From positions 868,001 through 932,000 of the forward strand of contig NZ_JBGEDP010000001.1 in the NCBI RefSeq assembly GCF_041206865.1: a stretch of DNA of 64,000 nt, given 5' to 3'. Source of the DNA: Mycobacterium sp. HUMS_12744610 (lineage in GTDB: Bacteria; Actinomycetota; Actinomycetes; Mycobacteriales; Mycobacteriaceae). The translations under genes and the position numbers were made by a program. Under the pieces are notes generated by a model that was not told the origin of the DNA, did not search any database, and worked only from the letters and a program-made list of their open reading frames with translations. Of the stretch, positions 55,981 through 64,000 are shown in pieces; position 1 is the first letter of the stretch; every line of letters starts with the position of its first letter.

Positions 55981-57123
55981 ATGACAGTCGCCTCACCTTG
56001 GCTCAGCCCGGAATTGGAAGCGCTTCGTGATCTCGCCGCAAAGTTCGTTGCCACTGAGATTGCACCCCACTCAGAGCGCTTCGCCGAGCAACACCATGTC
56101 GACCGGGCGGTGTGGGAACGAGCAGGCGAGCTGGGCCTGCTGTGCATGTCGATGCCGGTCGAATACGGCGGCGGCGGCGGGACGTTCGCGCACGAAGCAG
56201 TTCTGCTCGAAGAGCAAGCTCGAATCGGGGACAGTTCGTGGGGCGCCGGCCTGCACAGCGGCATCGTCGCACACTACATCCTGCACTACGCACGGGAAGA
56301 CCTGAAAAGGCAGTGGTTGCCCAAGATGGCGTCGGGCGAATTGATCGGTGCCATTGCGATGACGGAGGCTGGAACCGGATCTGACCTTCAAAGCGTGAAG
56401 ACGCGCGCCGTCCTCGATGGGGACGAGTACGTCATCACCGGCTCGAAGACGTTCATCACCAATGGTCAGCAAGCCGATCTCGTCGTCGTCGTGGCCAAGA
56501 CCGACCATACCCAAGGCGCCAGCGGTATCTCGCTGATCGTCGTGGAAGCCGATCGCCCCGGGTTCCGGAGAGGACGAGTCCTCAGCAAAATAGGTCAGCG
56601 CGGTCAGGACACATCTGAATTGTTTTTCGACGGCGTGCGCGTCCCCAAGACGCATCTGCTAGGCGACACCGAGGGGCAAGGCTTCTTTCAGCTGATGACG
56701 CAACTGCCGCAGGAGCGACTTATCGTCGCGGTCGGAGCGGTTGCCGCCATGGAATTGGCCTTGCACCAGACGATCGAATACACGCGCCAACGAGAAGCAT
56801 TCGGGCGAACGATCTTCGGGTTCCAAAATACCAAGTTCACCCTCGCTGAAGCCGCCACCGAAACAAGGATTGCGCGAGTGTTCCTCGACCACTGCATCTG
56901 TCTGCATCTCGACGGTAAGCTCGACGTGCAAACTGTCGCGATGGCCAAATGGTGGACGACGGAACGGGCGATGAAAGTCCTCGACGACTGCCTGCAGCTG
57001 CACGGCGGGTACGGATACATGACGGAGTATCCGATTTCGCGTCTCTGGGTTGATCAGCGAGTACAGAAAATCTACGCGGGGTCTAACGAAATAATGAAAG
57101 AGATTATTTCGAGGTCGCTTTGA
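55981..57123 (+). CDS. FadE-type acyl-CoA dehydrogenase
   Basis: A 380-residue acyl-CoA dehydrogenase. Signatures: LLCMSMPVEYGGGGG, AMTEAGTGSDL, TGSKTFITNG, TRQREAFGRTI, LQLHGGYGYM and the C-terminal IYAGSNEIMKEII. It introduces the alpha,beta double bond in an acyl-CoA using FAD and ETF. Located 48 bp after FadD with GAAAGGACACC before the ATG. Together they supply the first two steps of beta-oxidation of the acid released in this cluster. Confidence 0.93.
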   Translation: MTVASPWLSPELEALRDLAAKFVATEIAPHSERFAEQHHVDRAVWERAGELGLLCMSMPVEYGGGGGTFAHEAVLLEEQARIGDSSWGAGLHSGIVAHYILHYAREDLKRQWLPKMASGELIGAIAMTEAGTGSDLQSVKTRAVLDGDEYVITGSKTFITNGQQADLVVVVAKTDHTQGASGISLIVVEADRPGFRRGRVLSKIGQRGQDTSELFFDGVRVPKTHLLGDTEGQGFFQLMTQLPQERLIVAVGAVAAMELALHQTIEYTRQREAFGRTIFGFQNTKFTLAEAATETRIARVFLDHCICLHLDGKLDVQTVAMAKWWTTERAMKVLDDCLQLHGGYGYMTEYPISRLWVDQRVQKIYAGSNEIMKEIISRSL

Positions 57124-57509
57124 CAAGATAGCGACGACCGAACGCCCGGTGTATCAACGCAGATGAGGATCTGCTATTCGAGACAGGCAAGCTCCACTGC
57201 AGACAAAAGCCATCCCGGTGCCGTATCGGCGGACACGGCGGATCCGTCAAGCTCCCGCGGTTCCCCCTGGCCTCAGGGCTTATTCGCGGACGAGGAGTGT
57301 CCGGCTGCAGCTGTCCTCTCGCCACGATTCGTTCTCACGACGTGAATCCCGGAATCCGGCAACGCCGTCAGCCCACGTTGCCGACCTCGGCGATCTTGAT
57401 TCCAGTAAGGAAACTTCTCACATGCTGCGTCGGGGGCGTGATGCATCACGTCAAGTTGCCCGCGAAACCTGATCCATGCATCACGTAAGGAATGCCCGCG
57501 AAAACGAGG
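57124..57509. other. gene-free stretch with IS end
   Basis: About 385 bases without a supported gene. The right part holds the palindrome CGTGATGCATCACG (about 57437-57450) and a second partial copy, ATGCATCACG (57477-57486), with repeated GCCCGCGAAA after each. This is probably the outer end of the integrase-type element whose gene fragment starts at 57510. Confidence 0.4.
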
Positions 57510-57825
57510 TCAACTGGCGGTCTTGTTCTGGATGCGGATGCCGGATCTGACCTCGGGTAGGGCGGTGGGGATGGCGGCGAGGTAGAGGTGTTCGGTCTTG
57601 TTCTTGGCGAGTCTGAGCAGGGCGGCTTGTAGATCGGCGATCTGGCGTGCGATCGCGGCGGGGTTCAGGGTGTCGCGGTAGGCAAGCAGCTCCGATTCTT
57701 GGGCTGGCGAGAGGACCCCGGCTGCCAGCAGCCGGTCCAGTGGGGTCATGGGCTCGTCGTAGAGGCGGCGGCGCTGGCCGTCGCGGCCAGCGCCGTAGCC
57801 GATGGGTTTGATGGCTCTTCGTAAT

Positions 57826-59288
57826 TCAGAGTGCATTGACAAGTTGGTGGAGTGCTCCGCTGTGTAGTAGTGAGCGCCAACGGTAGTGGGTGAGGTTGCG
57901 GAATCCGAGGGCGTTGCGGCGCAATGCTTCCAGGCGGCCGTTGATGGCCTCGGTGGGTCCGTTGGAGACGTGGTGGTCGAAGAAGGCCAGGATGTCGGCG
58001 CGGCGGCGCGATAGCGTGCGGCCGAGTTGGGCGATCTCCTCCAATCCGGCGGGTACGCCGCGCCGACTTCCAGGCGGCCGTTGATGGCCTCGGTGGGTCC
58101 GTTGGAGACGTGGTGGTCGAAGAAGGCCAGGATGTCGGCGCGGCGGCGCGATAGCGTGCGGCCGAGTTGGGCGATCTCCTCCAATCCGGCGGGTACGCCG
58201 CGCCGTATCGACTCGATCAGCCTGGTCATTGCCTTCTTGCCGTGACGTCGGTTCGGGTCGGCGTAGGCGGCGATGATCTTCTGATAGATCAGCCAGGCGA
58301 CCTTGACGGCGAGATGGTCGTCGCCGTCGAGCACCTCGGTCAGCCGGGTGTATTGGCGTGGGGAGAGCAGCTGCAGGCGGGTTCGGGCGATGCGCCGGAT
58401 CCCATAGAGCGGGTCACCGGTGTGTCCGCGCCGACCCAGGGTCTGCTGCTGGATGCGTTGGCGGATCAGGTCGAGCTTGGTCCCGGCCAAAGCCACAACG
58501 TGGAAGGGGTCCATCACGGTGACCGCGTCCGGGATGACCTCGGTGGCGGCGGTCTTGTAGCCGGCGAACCCGTCCATCGCAATGACCTCCACGGCCCGGG
58601 CAAAGTCGGTGGGTTGGGCGGCCAACCACGTGGCCAGTGCGGTCGCTGAGCGTCCTTCGACCAGGTCGAGCAGGCGTGCCGGGCCGGTCTGGTCGTGGGT
58701 AGGCGTGAGGTCGATGATCAGCGTGACGAACCCCTCTGTGCCGCGACGCCGAGGCGCCCAGCGATGCTCATCGACACCGATCACCGTCACCCCGGCCAGC
58801 CGATCCGGCCCGGTTGTGGCGATCAGGCCGGCGGTCGCACGCATCGCGATGGAGCTGACAGTATGCCAGGACACCCCGAGTTCGGCGGCGATCGCCGAAA
58901 TGGTGGTGCGGTCGATCATCAACCGCCGCAATACATACCGGGCACAGCGCCGCGTCGTCGATGAGCGCGGGGCCGCCAACTTGCCCAGATCCTGGTTGAA
59001 CACTGCCCGCCCACACGCTGGCGTTGTGCAGCGGTAGCGAGGTAGGGCACCCTGCAGCACCAGCGGGTAGCCGGCCACCGGCAGATCCGTCAACGGCCGA
59101 GTCACAGTGTCGCGGTAGCGGCCCTCCCGGCCGCAGTCCGGACACCTGGCGTCACAGGCCACCGGCCTGCAGAAGATCGTCGTCGTCTTCTCGTCGACCG
59201 CGGCGTCGGTGATCGTCACCCCCAACTCGATGGTGCGCATGATCGTGTCGGCAACAACAGACGGCGGGCAGGCAGTAGCCTCAGGCAA
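57826..59288 (-). pseudogene. ISL3-family transposase, frameshifted by tandem duplication
   Basis: From ATG 59288. An N-terminal zinc-binding region (CDARCPDCGREGRY and YRCTTPACGRAVF), an HTH (ISAIAAELGVSWHTV) and the DDE core IGVDEHRWAPRRRG, IAMDGFAGYKTA, DPFHVVALAG. The final Glu block (SNGPTEAINGRLE) occurs twice because of a 140-bp tandem duplication, which shifts the frame. The native end (HYRWRSLLHSGALHQLVNAL) is then in another frame and stops at 57826. Probably inactive. Confidence 0.9.
57927..58206. repeat. 140-bp exact tandem duplication
   Basis: Bases 57927-58066 are repeated at 58067-58206, beginning CTTCCAGGCGGCCG and ending GTACGCCGCGCCG. I saw no mismatch between the copies. 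It lies inside the ISL3 transposase gene; 140 is not a multiple of three, so it breaks the frame. Confidence 0.92.
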
Positions 59289-60051
59289 GGGTCACCTCGG
59301 TGGTGTTGGTGAAGCGGCGTGTAGGAACCTGAATCGTCACCCACCGAGGCCCCACCTCAGCTCAACGACACGAACCCCCACCGCGGATATCCGCCAACCA
59401 CTGCTGCACGCTCATTTCCGCAGAGCCGGTTTGATGGTGGGCGTCAGGTAGTTGAGCCGGTCGTTGACCAGCCTCCAGAGCCGGTTGAGCACCGCACGTT
59501 CCTCGTCGGTGTCATAGCGGTAGTAGAACCCATACTTGCGGACGAGGTGGTTGTTCTTGGACTCGATTGTGGCCTGATCGTTCTTCTTGTACGGCCGCGA
59601 CCTGGTGAAGAAGATCTCCATCTGCGCAGCCCACTTGATGACGGCCTTGTTGAGGAATTCGGTTCCGTTGTCGAAGTCCAAACCGGTTACCTCGTAAGGT
59701 ATTTCATGGACACCGGCTTTGAGGGCGCCGAGGATGTGAGTGTGGGCGTTGTTGCGTTCGGTGCGGGTGAAGACCCAACCGATATGCATATCGGTGAGGT
59801 TGACGGTCCGGGCGAACTCGCCTTTGAGGGTTGGACCGCAGTGCGCGACGGTGTCGCCTTCGAAGAACCCCGGAGATCCCTCGACCTCGTCGGTTGCCTT
59901 GCGGATCTTGATCGAAGACCGCAGCAACGGGGAGGCCTTGGTGGTCGATTTCCCCTTGATCTGGTCGCGCGCCTTGACCGCACGCAGGTAGCGGTCGATC
60001 GTCGCGCTGCTCATCGCCAACAGCTCGGCACGCACCTGCGGGCTGTAGCGG

Positions 60052-60142
60052 TCCACACCTGCGCGTCCGGCCGGGTTTCCAGCAGGCGAGGTACGACGCG
60101 GCGACCAATAAACCCGGTACCGCCGGTAACGACATAGCGCAT
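60052..60142 (-). pseudogene. acrA1: acrA1 5' fragment (fatty acyl-CoA reductase)
   Basis: From ATG 60142 the minus strand reads MRYVVTGGTGFIGRRVVPRL and continues to QVW, about 30 codons. This is the NAD(P)-binding start of an extended SDR. By sequence and position next to lpqD and htdY it matches the start of the M. tuberculosis AcrA1/Rv3391 fatty acyl-CoA reductase as I remember it. After 60052 the integrase remnant begins. The remaining 600 or so codons are absent from the window, so the gene is destroyed here. Confidence 0.75.
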
Positions 60143-60194
60143 GCAAGCCATCGTGGCGGGTCACACCGCGCACGTCAACCATGCTGTCCAGGCA

Positions 60195-60898
60195 TCAGCC
60201 GGCGAAGTTGCGGATGCCGTCCCAGTCCACCAGCGTCCAGCCGGTCATCGGGTTTCCGGTGATCACCACGCGGCCGACGTTGGGCAGCGGATGACTGGTC
60301 GCCAGGCTGTCCTTGGCGTTCTTCGTGTTCATCAGCGTCCAGTACTCGATGGCGTACAGATGCGAGAACACCACCGGTTGGTTGTGGCCGCTGTTGTAGA
60401 TCTTCTGCACGGCCGCGGTGAACCAGTCGTTGAACTCCTTGCCGGTGATCGACCCGGGGATGCGGTCTCCGACGTCGCCGTTGAGCCAGTCCGCCGGTAC
60501 GTCGAGGGGGCCATCGAGACGGGCTTGCCCTCGTACCAGCCGGCGTTGATCTCTTGGATGCCTTGCAGCACCTCGACTTGCTTGCCGAGTTCGGCGGCCA
60601 ACGGCGCGGCGGTCTGTTGCGTTCGCACCATGGTGGAGGCGTAGACGGCGTCGTACTTGTTGTGGGCGAGTTGGTGCGCGACCTGTTCGGCCTGCCCCTT
60701 GCCCTCCGGGGTCAGGCCCGGGCCCGGCACGTCGGTGTCGATGACGCCGCTGGCGTTGGTCTCGGACTCCGCGTGCCGGACGAACGTCACGGTGATGCTG
60801 TGGGCCTGCGGTGACCCGCCGCAGGCGCCGACGATTACCGTTGCGGCCAGCACGGCTACCGCTTTTGAGGCCTTCCTGATCAAGCTGGGATTGCGCAT
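60195..60898 (-). pseudogene. lpqD: LpqD-like histidine-phosphatase lipoprotein, one frameshift
   Basis: From ATG 60898: a signal peptide with lipobox VGAC (MRNPSLIRKASKAV start), then a phosphoglycerate-mutase fold with FVRHAESETNASG (catalytic RH) and a Glu in QEINAGWYEG. After SMAP the family sequence continues in another frame (LDVPADWLNGDVG) to QPVVFSHLYAIEYW (second His) and ends at 60195. Adding one C to the C5 run at about 60510 restores about 234 residues. This is a homopolymer error or a real frameshift. Position and sequence match Rv3390. Confidence 0.8.
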
Positions 60899-60980
60899 GG
60901 CGATAGCCTGCCCCGCCGACGGTGCCGGTGGGAAGGGTTTGCGATGGTTGGGTGGCAGAAAAGCTTGAAGGGAGACTCGT

Positions 60981-61853
60981 ATGGCGATTGACCCGAGTGC
61001 CGTCGGTGCGACGACGGAGCCGATGCTGTTCGAATGGACGGACCGGGAGACGCTGCTCTACGCGCTCGGTGTCGGCGCCGGAACTGACGACCTATCGTTC
61101 ACCACCGAAAACAGCCACGACATCACCCAGCAGGTGCTGCCCACCTATGCGGTGATCTGCTGCCCGGCGTTCGGTGCGGCGGGCAAGATCGGAAAGTTCA
61201 ACTGGGCCATGCTTTTACACGGGTCGCAGGGCATCCGGCTGCACGCACCGCTGCCGCCGGCGGGCAAGCTGTCCGTGGTCTCCGAGGTCGCGGACATCCA
61301 GGACAAGGGCGAGGGCAAGAACGCGATCATCGTGCTGCGCGGCCGCGGCACCGACCCCGACTCGGGGGAGCTGATCGCCGAGACACTCACCACGTTGGTC
61401 ATCCGGGGCGAGGGCGGGTTCGGGGGAGTGCCGGGTCAGCGGCCGATCGCGCCGGAGTTTCCCGACCGCGAGCCCGATGCCCGGATCGCGCTGCCCACCC
61501 GTGCGGACCAGGCGCTGATCTATCGGCTCTCCGGTGACCGCAACCCGCTGCACAGCGACCCGTGGTTCGCCAGGGACATGGCCGGTTTCCCGAAGCCGAT
61601 CCTGCACGGGCTGTGCACCTACGGGGTGTCGGGCCGCGCGCTGGTCGCCGAGCTGGGCAAGGGCGTGGCCGCCAACGTCACGTCGATAGCGGCGCGATTC
61701 ACCTCGCCGGTGTTTCCAGGGGAGACGCTGACCACGCTGATCTGGCGGACGGAACCGGGCAAGGCGGTGTTTCGGACGGAGGCTTGTGGCGCCGAAAGCG
61801 CGAACGCGCGGATCGTGTTGGACGACGGCGCGGTGGAGTACGCGGAGGCCTAG
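60981..61853 (+). CDS. htdY: (R)-3-hydroxyacyl-thioester dehydratase HtdY
   Basis: A 290-residue MaoC-like double-hotdog hydratase. The hydratase-2 motif YRLSGDRNPLHSDPWFA lies near residues 174-190 and carries the catalytic Asp and His; GLCTYG follows. The opening MAIDPSAVGATTEPMLFEW and overall sequence match HtdY/Rv3389c from memory. It interconverts (R)-3-hydroxyacyl and trans-2-enoyl thioesters. AGGGAG precedes the ATG. It is divergent from lpqD, as in M. tuberculosis. Confidence 0.92.
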   Translation: MAIDPSAVGATTEPMLFEWTDRETLLYALGVGAGTDDLSFTTENSHDITQQVLPTYAVICCPAFGAAGKIGKFNWAMLLHGSQGIRLHAPLPPAGKLSVVSEVADIQDKGEGKNAIIVLRGRGTDPDSGELIAETLTTLVIRGEGGFGGVPGQRPIAPEFPDREPDARIALPTRADQALIYRLSGDRNPLHSDPWFARDMAGFPKPILHGLCTYGVSGRALVAELGKGVAANVTSIAARFTSPVFPGETLTTLIWRTEPGKAVFRTEACGAESANARIVLDDGAVEYAEA

Positions 61854-61987
61854 CCGATGGCTTAGAACCCGGTACGTCGCCCCGGCGCGCAGGCGTTCAC
61901 TGGTGCGCCTGGCCTGCCGTCCAGCCATGACCTGTCCCGCATTCGGCGGGCTTCGGGGGGATCGCTCGGGCGCTAAGCTAAACAGCT

Positions 61988-62007
61988 ATGTGCTACAGTT
62001 AGCACAT
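61988..62007. promoter_or_regulatory. vapBC operator palindrome over the start codon
   Basis: Perfect arms ATGTGCTA (61988-61995) and TAGCACAT (62000-62007) with a 4-base spacer. The right arm includes the first two bases of the vapB ATG (62006). No Shine-Dalgarno sequence is visible, so the mRNA may be leaderless. This is typical of autoregulation by the VapB-VapC complex. Confidence 0.72.
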
Positions 62008-62281
62008 GTCTACGGTGGGCGTTCGTGAGCTGCGGCAGCGGGCCAGCGAACTCCTCCGTCGGGTCGAGGCCGGCGAGACGATCGAGATCACCGACCGTGG
62101 TCGGCCTATCGCCCTTCTCTCGCCGATGCCGGAGGGCGGTCCGTACCAGCAGATGCTGGCAAGCGGCGGGATCGAACGTGCGACGCTTGACTTTGATGAC
62201 CTTCCCGAGCCGGTCCGACTCAAAACGGGTATCGAGCTGCCGTCCGTGACGCTTGCGCGCCTGCGTGAGCACGAGCGTTGA
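62006..62281 (+). CDS. vapB46: antitoxin VapB46
   Basis: A 91-residue antitoxin. The N-terminal Phd/YefM-like DNA-binding domain reads VGVRELRQRASELLRRVEAG, then ITDRGRPIALLSP. The C-terminal part (LPSVTLARLREHER) would wrap the toxin. It matches VapB46/Rv3385c from memory in sequence and in synteny with htdY. Stop and toxin start overlap in TGATG. A palindrome at the start codon suggests autorepression. Confidence 0.9.
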   Translation: MSTVGVRELRQRASELLRRVEAGETIEITDRGRPIALLSPMPEGGPYQQMLASGGIERATLDFDDLPEPVRLKTGIELPSVTLARLREHER

Positions 62282-62673
62282 TGGCGGCCATCTACCTGGA
62301 CTCGTCCGCAATCGTCAAGCTTGCAGTTCGTGAGCCAGAGTCGGATGCGCTGCGTCGCTACCTTCGCACCCGGCTGCCGCGGGTGTCGAGTGCCCTTGCG
62401 CGGACGGAGGTCATGCGGGCTCTGCTCCACAAGGGTGAATCAGCCCGAAGAGCCGGACGCCGGGCGCTCGCGAGCCTAGACCTACTACGCATCGACAACC
62501 GATTGCTCGATCTTGCTGGTGGGCTGCTGCCAATCGAGCTACGCACCCTCGATGCAATTCACCTGGCGACTGCCCAGCGGCTCGGCATGGATCTTGGCCG
62601 GTTGTGCACTTACGACGACCGCATGCGCGACGCCGCCGAGGCGCTCGGCATGGCAGTGATTGCCCCGTCTTGA
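62281..62673 (+). CDS. vapC46: toxin VapC46 (PIN-domain RNase)
   Basis: A 130-residue PIN-domain ribonuclease. Acidic metal ligands: YLDSSAIVKL (Asp6), Glu in ARTEVMRAL, Asp in TLDAIHLATA and Asp in YDDRMRDAA. It cleaves RNA when free of VapB46. ATG 62281 overlaps the vapB stop; a TTG one codon earlier is not needed. The sequence and order match VapC46/Rv3384c. It appears intact. Confidence 0.92.
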   Translation: MAAIYLDSSAIVKLAVREPESDALRRYLRTRLPRVSSALARTEVMRALLHKGESARRAGRRALASLDLLRIDNRLLDLAGGLLPIELRTLDAIHLATAQRLGMDLGRLCTYDDRMRDAAEALGMAVIAPS

Positions 62674-62820
62674 TCGGCTACCTAGGGTGGCGCGTGAGGC
62701 GGCCAACGCTTCATGTCCCGGCATGTCGCGCCAACCTCGTGCCACCGCCGAATGGGGACACCGTCGTGCTGGATCACTCGAATGTTGGCACCCTGAGCGC
62801 CGTTAGAACCGTTGCCGTCG

Positions 62821-63980
62821 CTAATTTACGCGGGCGTCACTTAACCGCTGTGCCAACCTTTCGGTGAACTCGGCGGCGCGCGCGGGACTGTCCAACGCAA
62901 ACAGCGCGGCGGTGGCGCGGTCGCCGTCTTCGCTGTGTCGCACCAGGATCGGGATACCATCATCGCGGACCGCGTCGAACGCGTCCTCGTCGGTGATGTC
63001 GTCGCCGAGATAGATGGGCACCAGCGGACGCGCGTCGGCCTCGCGCAGGTGATCGATCACCCAGCGAAGCGTCTTTCCCTTGTCCCAGTCCATGTCCGGA
63101 CGCAGCTCGATGACTTCGCGACCCGTCGTCACCCGAAGTCCGTCCCGCCGGCCCGCCGCGCGCACCGCCGCGGCAACCTCGCCCACGCGGTCCCGCGCGG
63201 CGTTGCGGTAGTGGACCGCAACGCCAAATCGCTTGTGCTCCATCATAACTCCGGGGATCGAGTCGAGCCGGTCGCGCAGCTCGGCGGCGGCCTGTTCGAG
63301 CACCGGTGTGGCCGCCGCCGCGGCGTCGTTCTGGTGGTGTGTGCCGTCGGGTGCGGTCAGCTCGAAACCGTGGCTGCCGGCATACCAGATCCCGGGCACA
63401 CCGAGGCGCTGTGACACGTCGGCGAGGTCGCGGCCGGACAGAACCGCGACCGGGCATTGCGCGGCCAGCTTCCGCAGCGCCTCGACCGCGGCGGCGACGG
63501 GCCGGGCCGCGGCGGGATCGTCGACGATGTCCGACAGCGTGCCGTCGAAGTCGAAGAACATATGGCCGGCCTCCGGTCGGTGAGGGCACCGAGGGCCTGC
63601 ACAGCATCGGGTAGCTGGGACATCCGGTGGTCCCCGGTGCGCACGGCGACCTCATCCAGATCGCCGACCACGGCGTCGGCGCCGACGCGCCGCAGGGCGT
63701 CACTTTGCCCTGTTCGGTCGGGGCCGATGACCAACGCGAATCCGCCGTCGCGCGCGGCCTGGACGCAAGCCGCGTTGTCGGTAAGGACGGCGCATCGCCC
63801 CGGGCGGACCGACAGCTTGTCTGCTGCCTCACTCAGGGTGTCGCGGACGTTACCGTTCGACGCGAAGACGCCGGTGTCGACGCCGGCTTCGCGCAATCGC
63901 CGGGTCAGCGCCTGGGTGCGGTCCAACGCGGTGTCGAACAGCACCGCGTCATGGCGGCGCGGGTCGATGGTGACCGGCAT
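62821..63980 (-). pseudogene. otsB2: trehalose-6-phosphate phosphatase OtsB2, one frameshift in this sequence
   Basis: From ATG 63980 (MPVTIDPRRHDAVLFD) the first frame encodes the N-terminal HAD-like domain to LGALTDRRPA (about 63570). The catalytic domain continues in another frame: FFDFDGTLSDIVDDP (nucleophile Asp), VLSGRDLADV, WYAGSHGFEL, PIYLGDDITDEDAF, ending at 62821. The indel is in GCCATATGTTC. Total length is about 386 residues, as for OtsB2/Rv3372. The enzyme makes trehalose and is essential in studied mycobacteria, so a sequence error is more likely than a true null. Confidence 0.85.
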
Positions 63981-64000
63981 TGACCAACCTTCTCACGGTG

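Larger units (their letters stand above)
57813..59427 (-). mobile_element. ISL3-family insertion sequence
   Basis: The ends are GGCTCTTCGTAATTCAGAG (57813 on) and, on the other strand, GGCTCTGCGGAAATGAG (from 59427), the GGCTCTT-type inverted repeats of ISL3 elements. It is flanked by an exact 8-bp duplication GGTTTGAT (57805-57812 and 59428-59435). Length is 1615 bp, including an internal 140-bp tandem duplication; about 1475 bp without it. Confidence 0.92.
57510..60051 (-). pseudogene. integrase-type transposase remnant split by ISL3 element
   Basis: Two parts: about 60051-59428 and 57804-57510 on the minus strand. After removing the ISL3 element and one copy of its 8-bp duplication they join in frame (TPTIKP / IGYGAGRDGQRRRL). 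Catalytic residues: FFEGDTVAHC (Asp), LDFDNGTEFLN (Asp), NDQATIESKNN (Glu). The C-terminal end DRLLAAGVLSPAQ, RLAKNKTEHLY is typical of this mycobacterial integrase-core transposase. The N-terminal HTH region (roughly 130 residues by comparison) is missing where the fragment abuts the acrA1 start. Confidence 0.82.

Noticed and set aside
1..64000. CRISPR arrays, tRNA and rRNA genes
   Set aside because: No regularly spaced short repeats, no cloverleaf-like CCA-ending segments and no rRNA stretches were noticed on either strand.

Overview
The window looks like chromosomal DNA of a Mycobacterium. It is GC-rich and carries an mmpS/mmpL pair, many P450, FadD/FadE and TetR genes, and a right end that I recognise from memory as the M. 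tuberculosis block Rv3391-Rv3372 (acrA1, lpqD, htdY, vapB46/vapC46, otsB2). Only the right end, from about 60.05 kb, is recognisable core genome. The rest reads as a mosaic island of lipid or xenobiotic catabolism genes loaded with mobile elements.

Layout. 1-4.6 kb: catabolic cassette A (alpha/beta hydrolase, hotdog thioesterase and TetR on the minus strand, divergent from a thiolase-like protein and a zinc alcohol dehydrogenase). 4.6-7.4 kb: an IS110-family element, a carboxymuconolactone-decarboxylase-like gene and a frameshifted thioesterase. 7.4-13.3 kb: a decayed mmpL followed by an intact mmpS-mmpL pair. 13.4-15.3 kb: a P450 divergent from its likely TetR repressor. 15.3-17.8 kb: two coupled unknown genes and a short atpE-like fragment. 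17.8-26.2 kb: an unusual, tightly overlapping operon with two catalytic tyrosine recombinases, two small Cro/C1-type HTH proteins, two zinc-binding recombinase-like proteins that lack the catalytic residues, and a flavin monooxygenase in the middle. 26.4-30.3 kb: an IS30 element, an excisionase-like gene, an IS1081-like element and a truncated small gene. 30.3-36.0 kb: cassette B, an inverted and diverged copy of cassette A. Its thiolase is truncated and its thioesterase is split by an IS1380 element that is itself split by an IS256-family element. 36.0-38.8 kb: an IS3 transposase remnant split by a group II intron. 39-57 kb: a large catabolic cluster (two P450s, [3Fe-4S] ferredoxin, F420-type oxidoreductase, two diiron-like proteins, SDR, two Baeyer-Villiger-type flavoproteins, esterase, transglutaminase-like protein, FadD, FadE, three TetR regulators), interrupted by an IS5-family element. 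57.5-60.05 kb: an ISL3 element nested in an integrase-type transposase remnant that truncates acrA1. 60.05-64 kb: core genes.

How the genes may work together. The 39-57 kb cluster fits hydroxylation of an alicyclic or branched substrate, oxidation to a ketone, Baeyer-Villiger conversion to an ester or lactone, hydrolysis, CoA activation and beta-oxidation. Cassettes A and B fit regulated acyl-CoA/thioester metabolism under a TetR acting at a conserved 26-bp palindrome. Nested insertions at four places can be undone on paper to give intact reading frames, which gives a relative order of events. Several single-base frameshifts, including one in otsB2, may be sequence errors rather than real decay.
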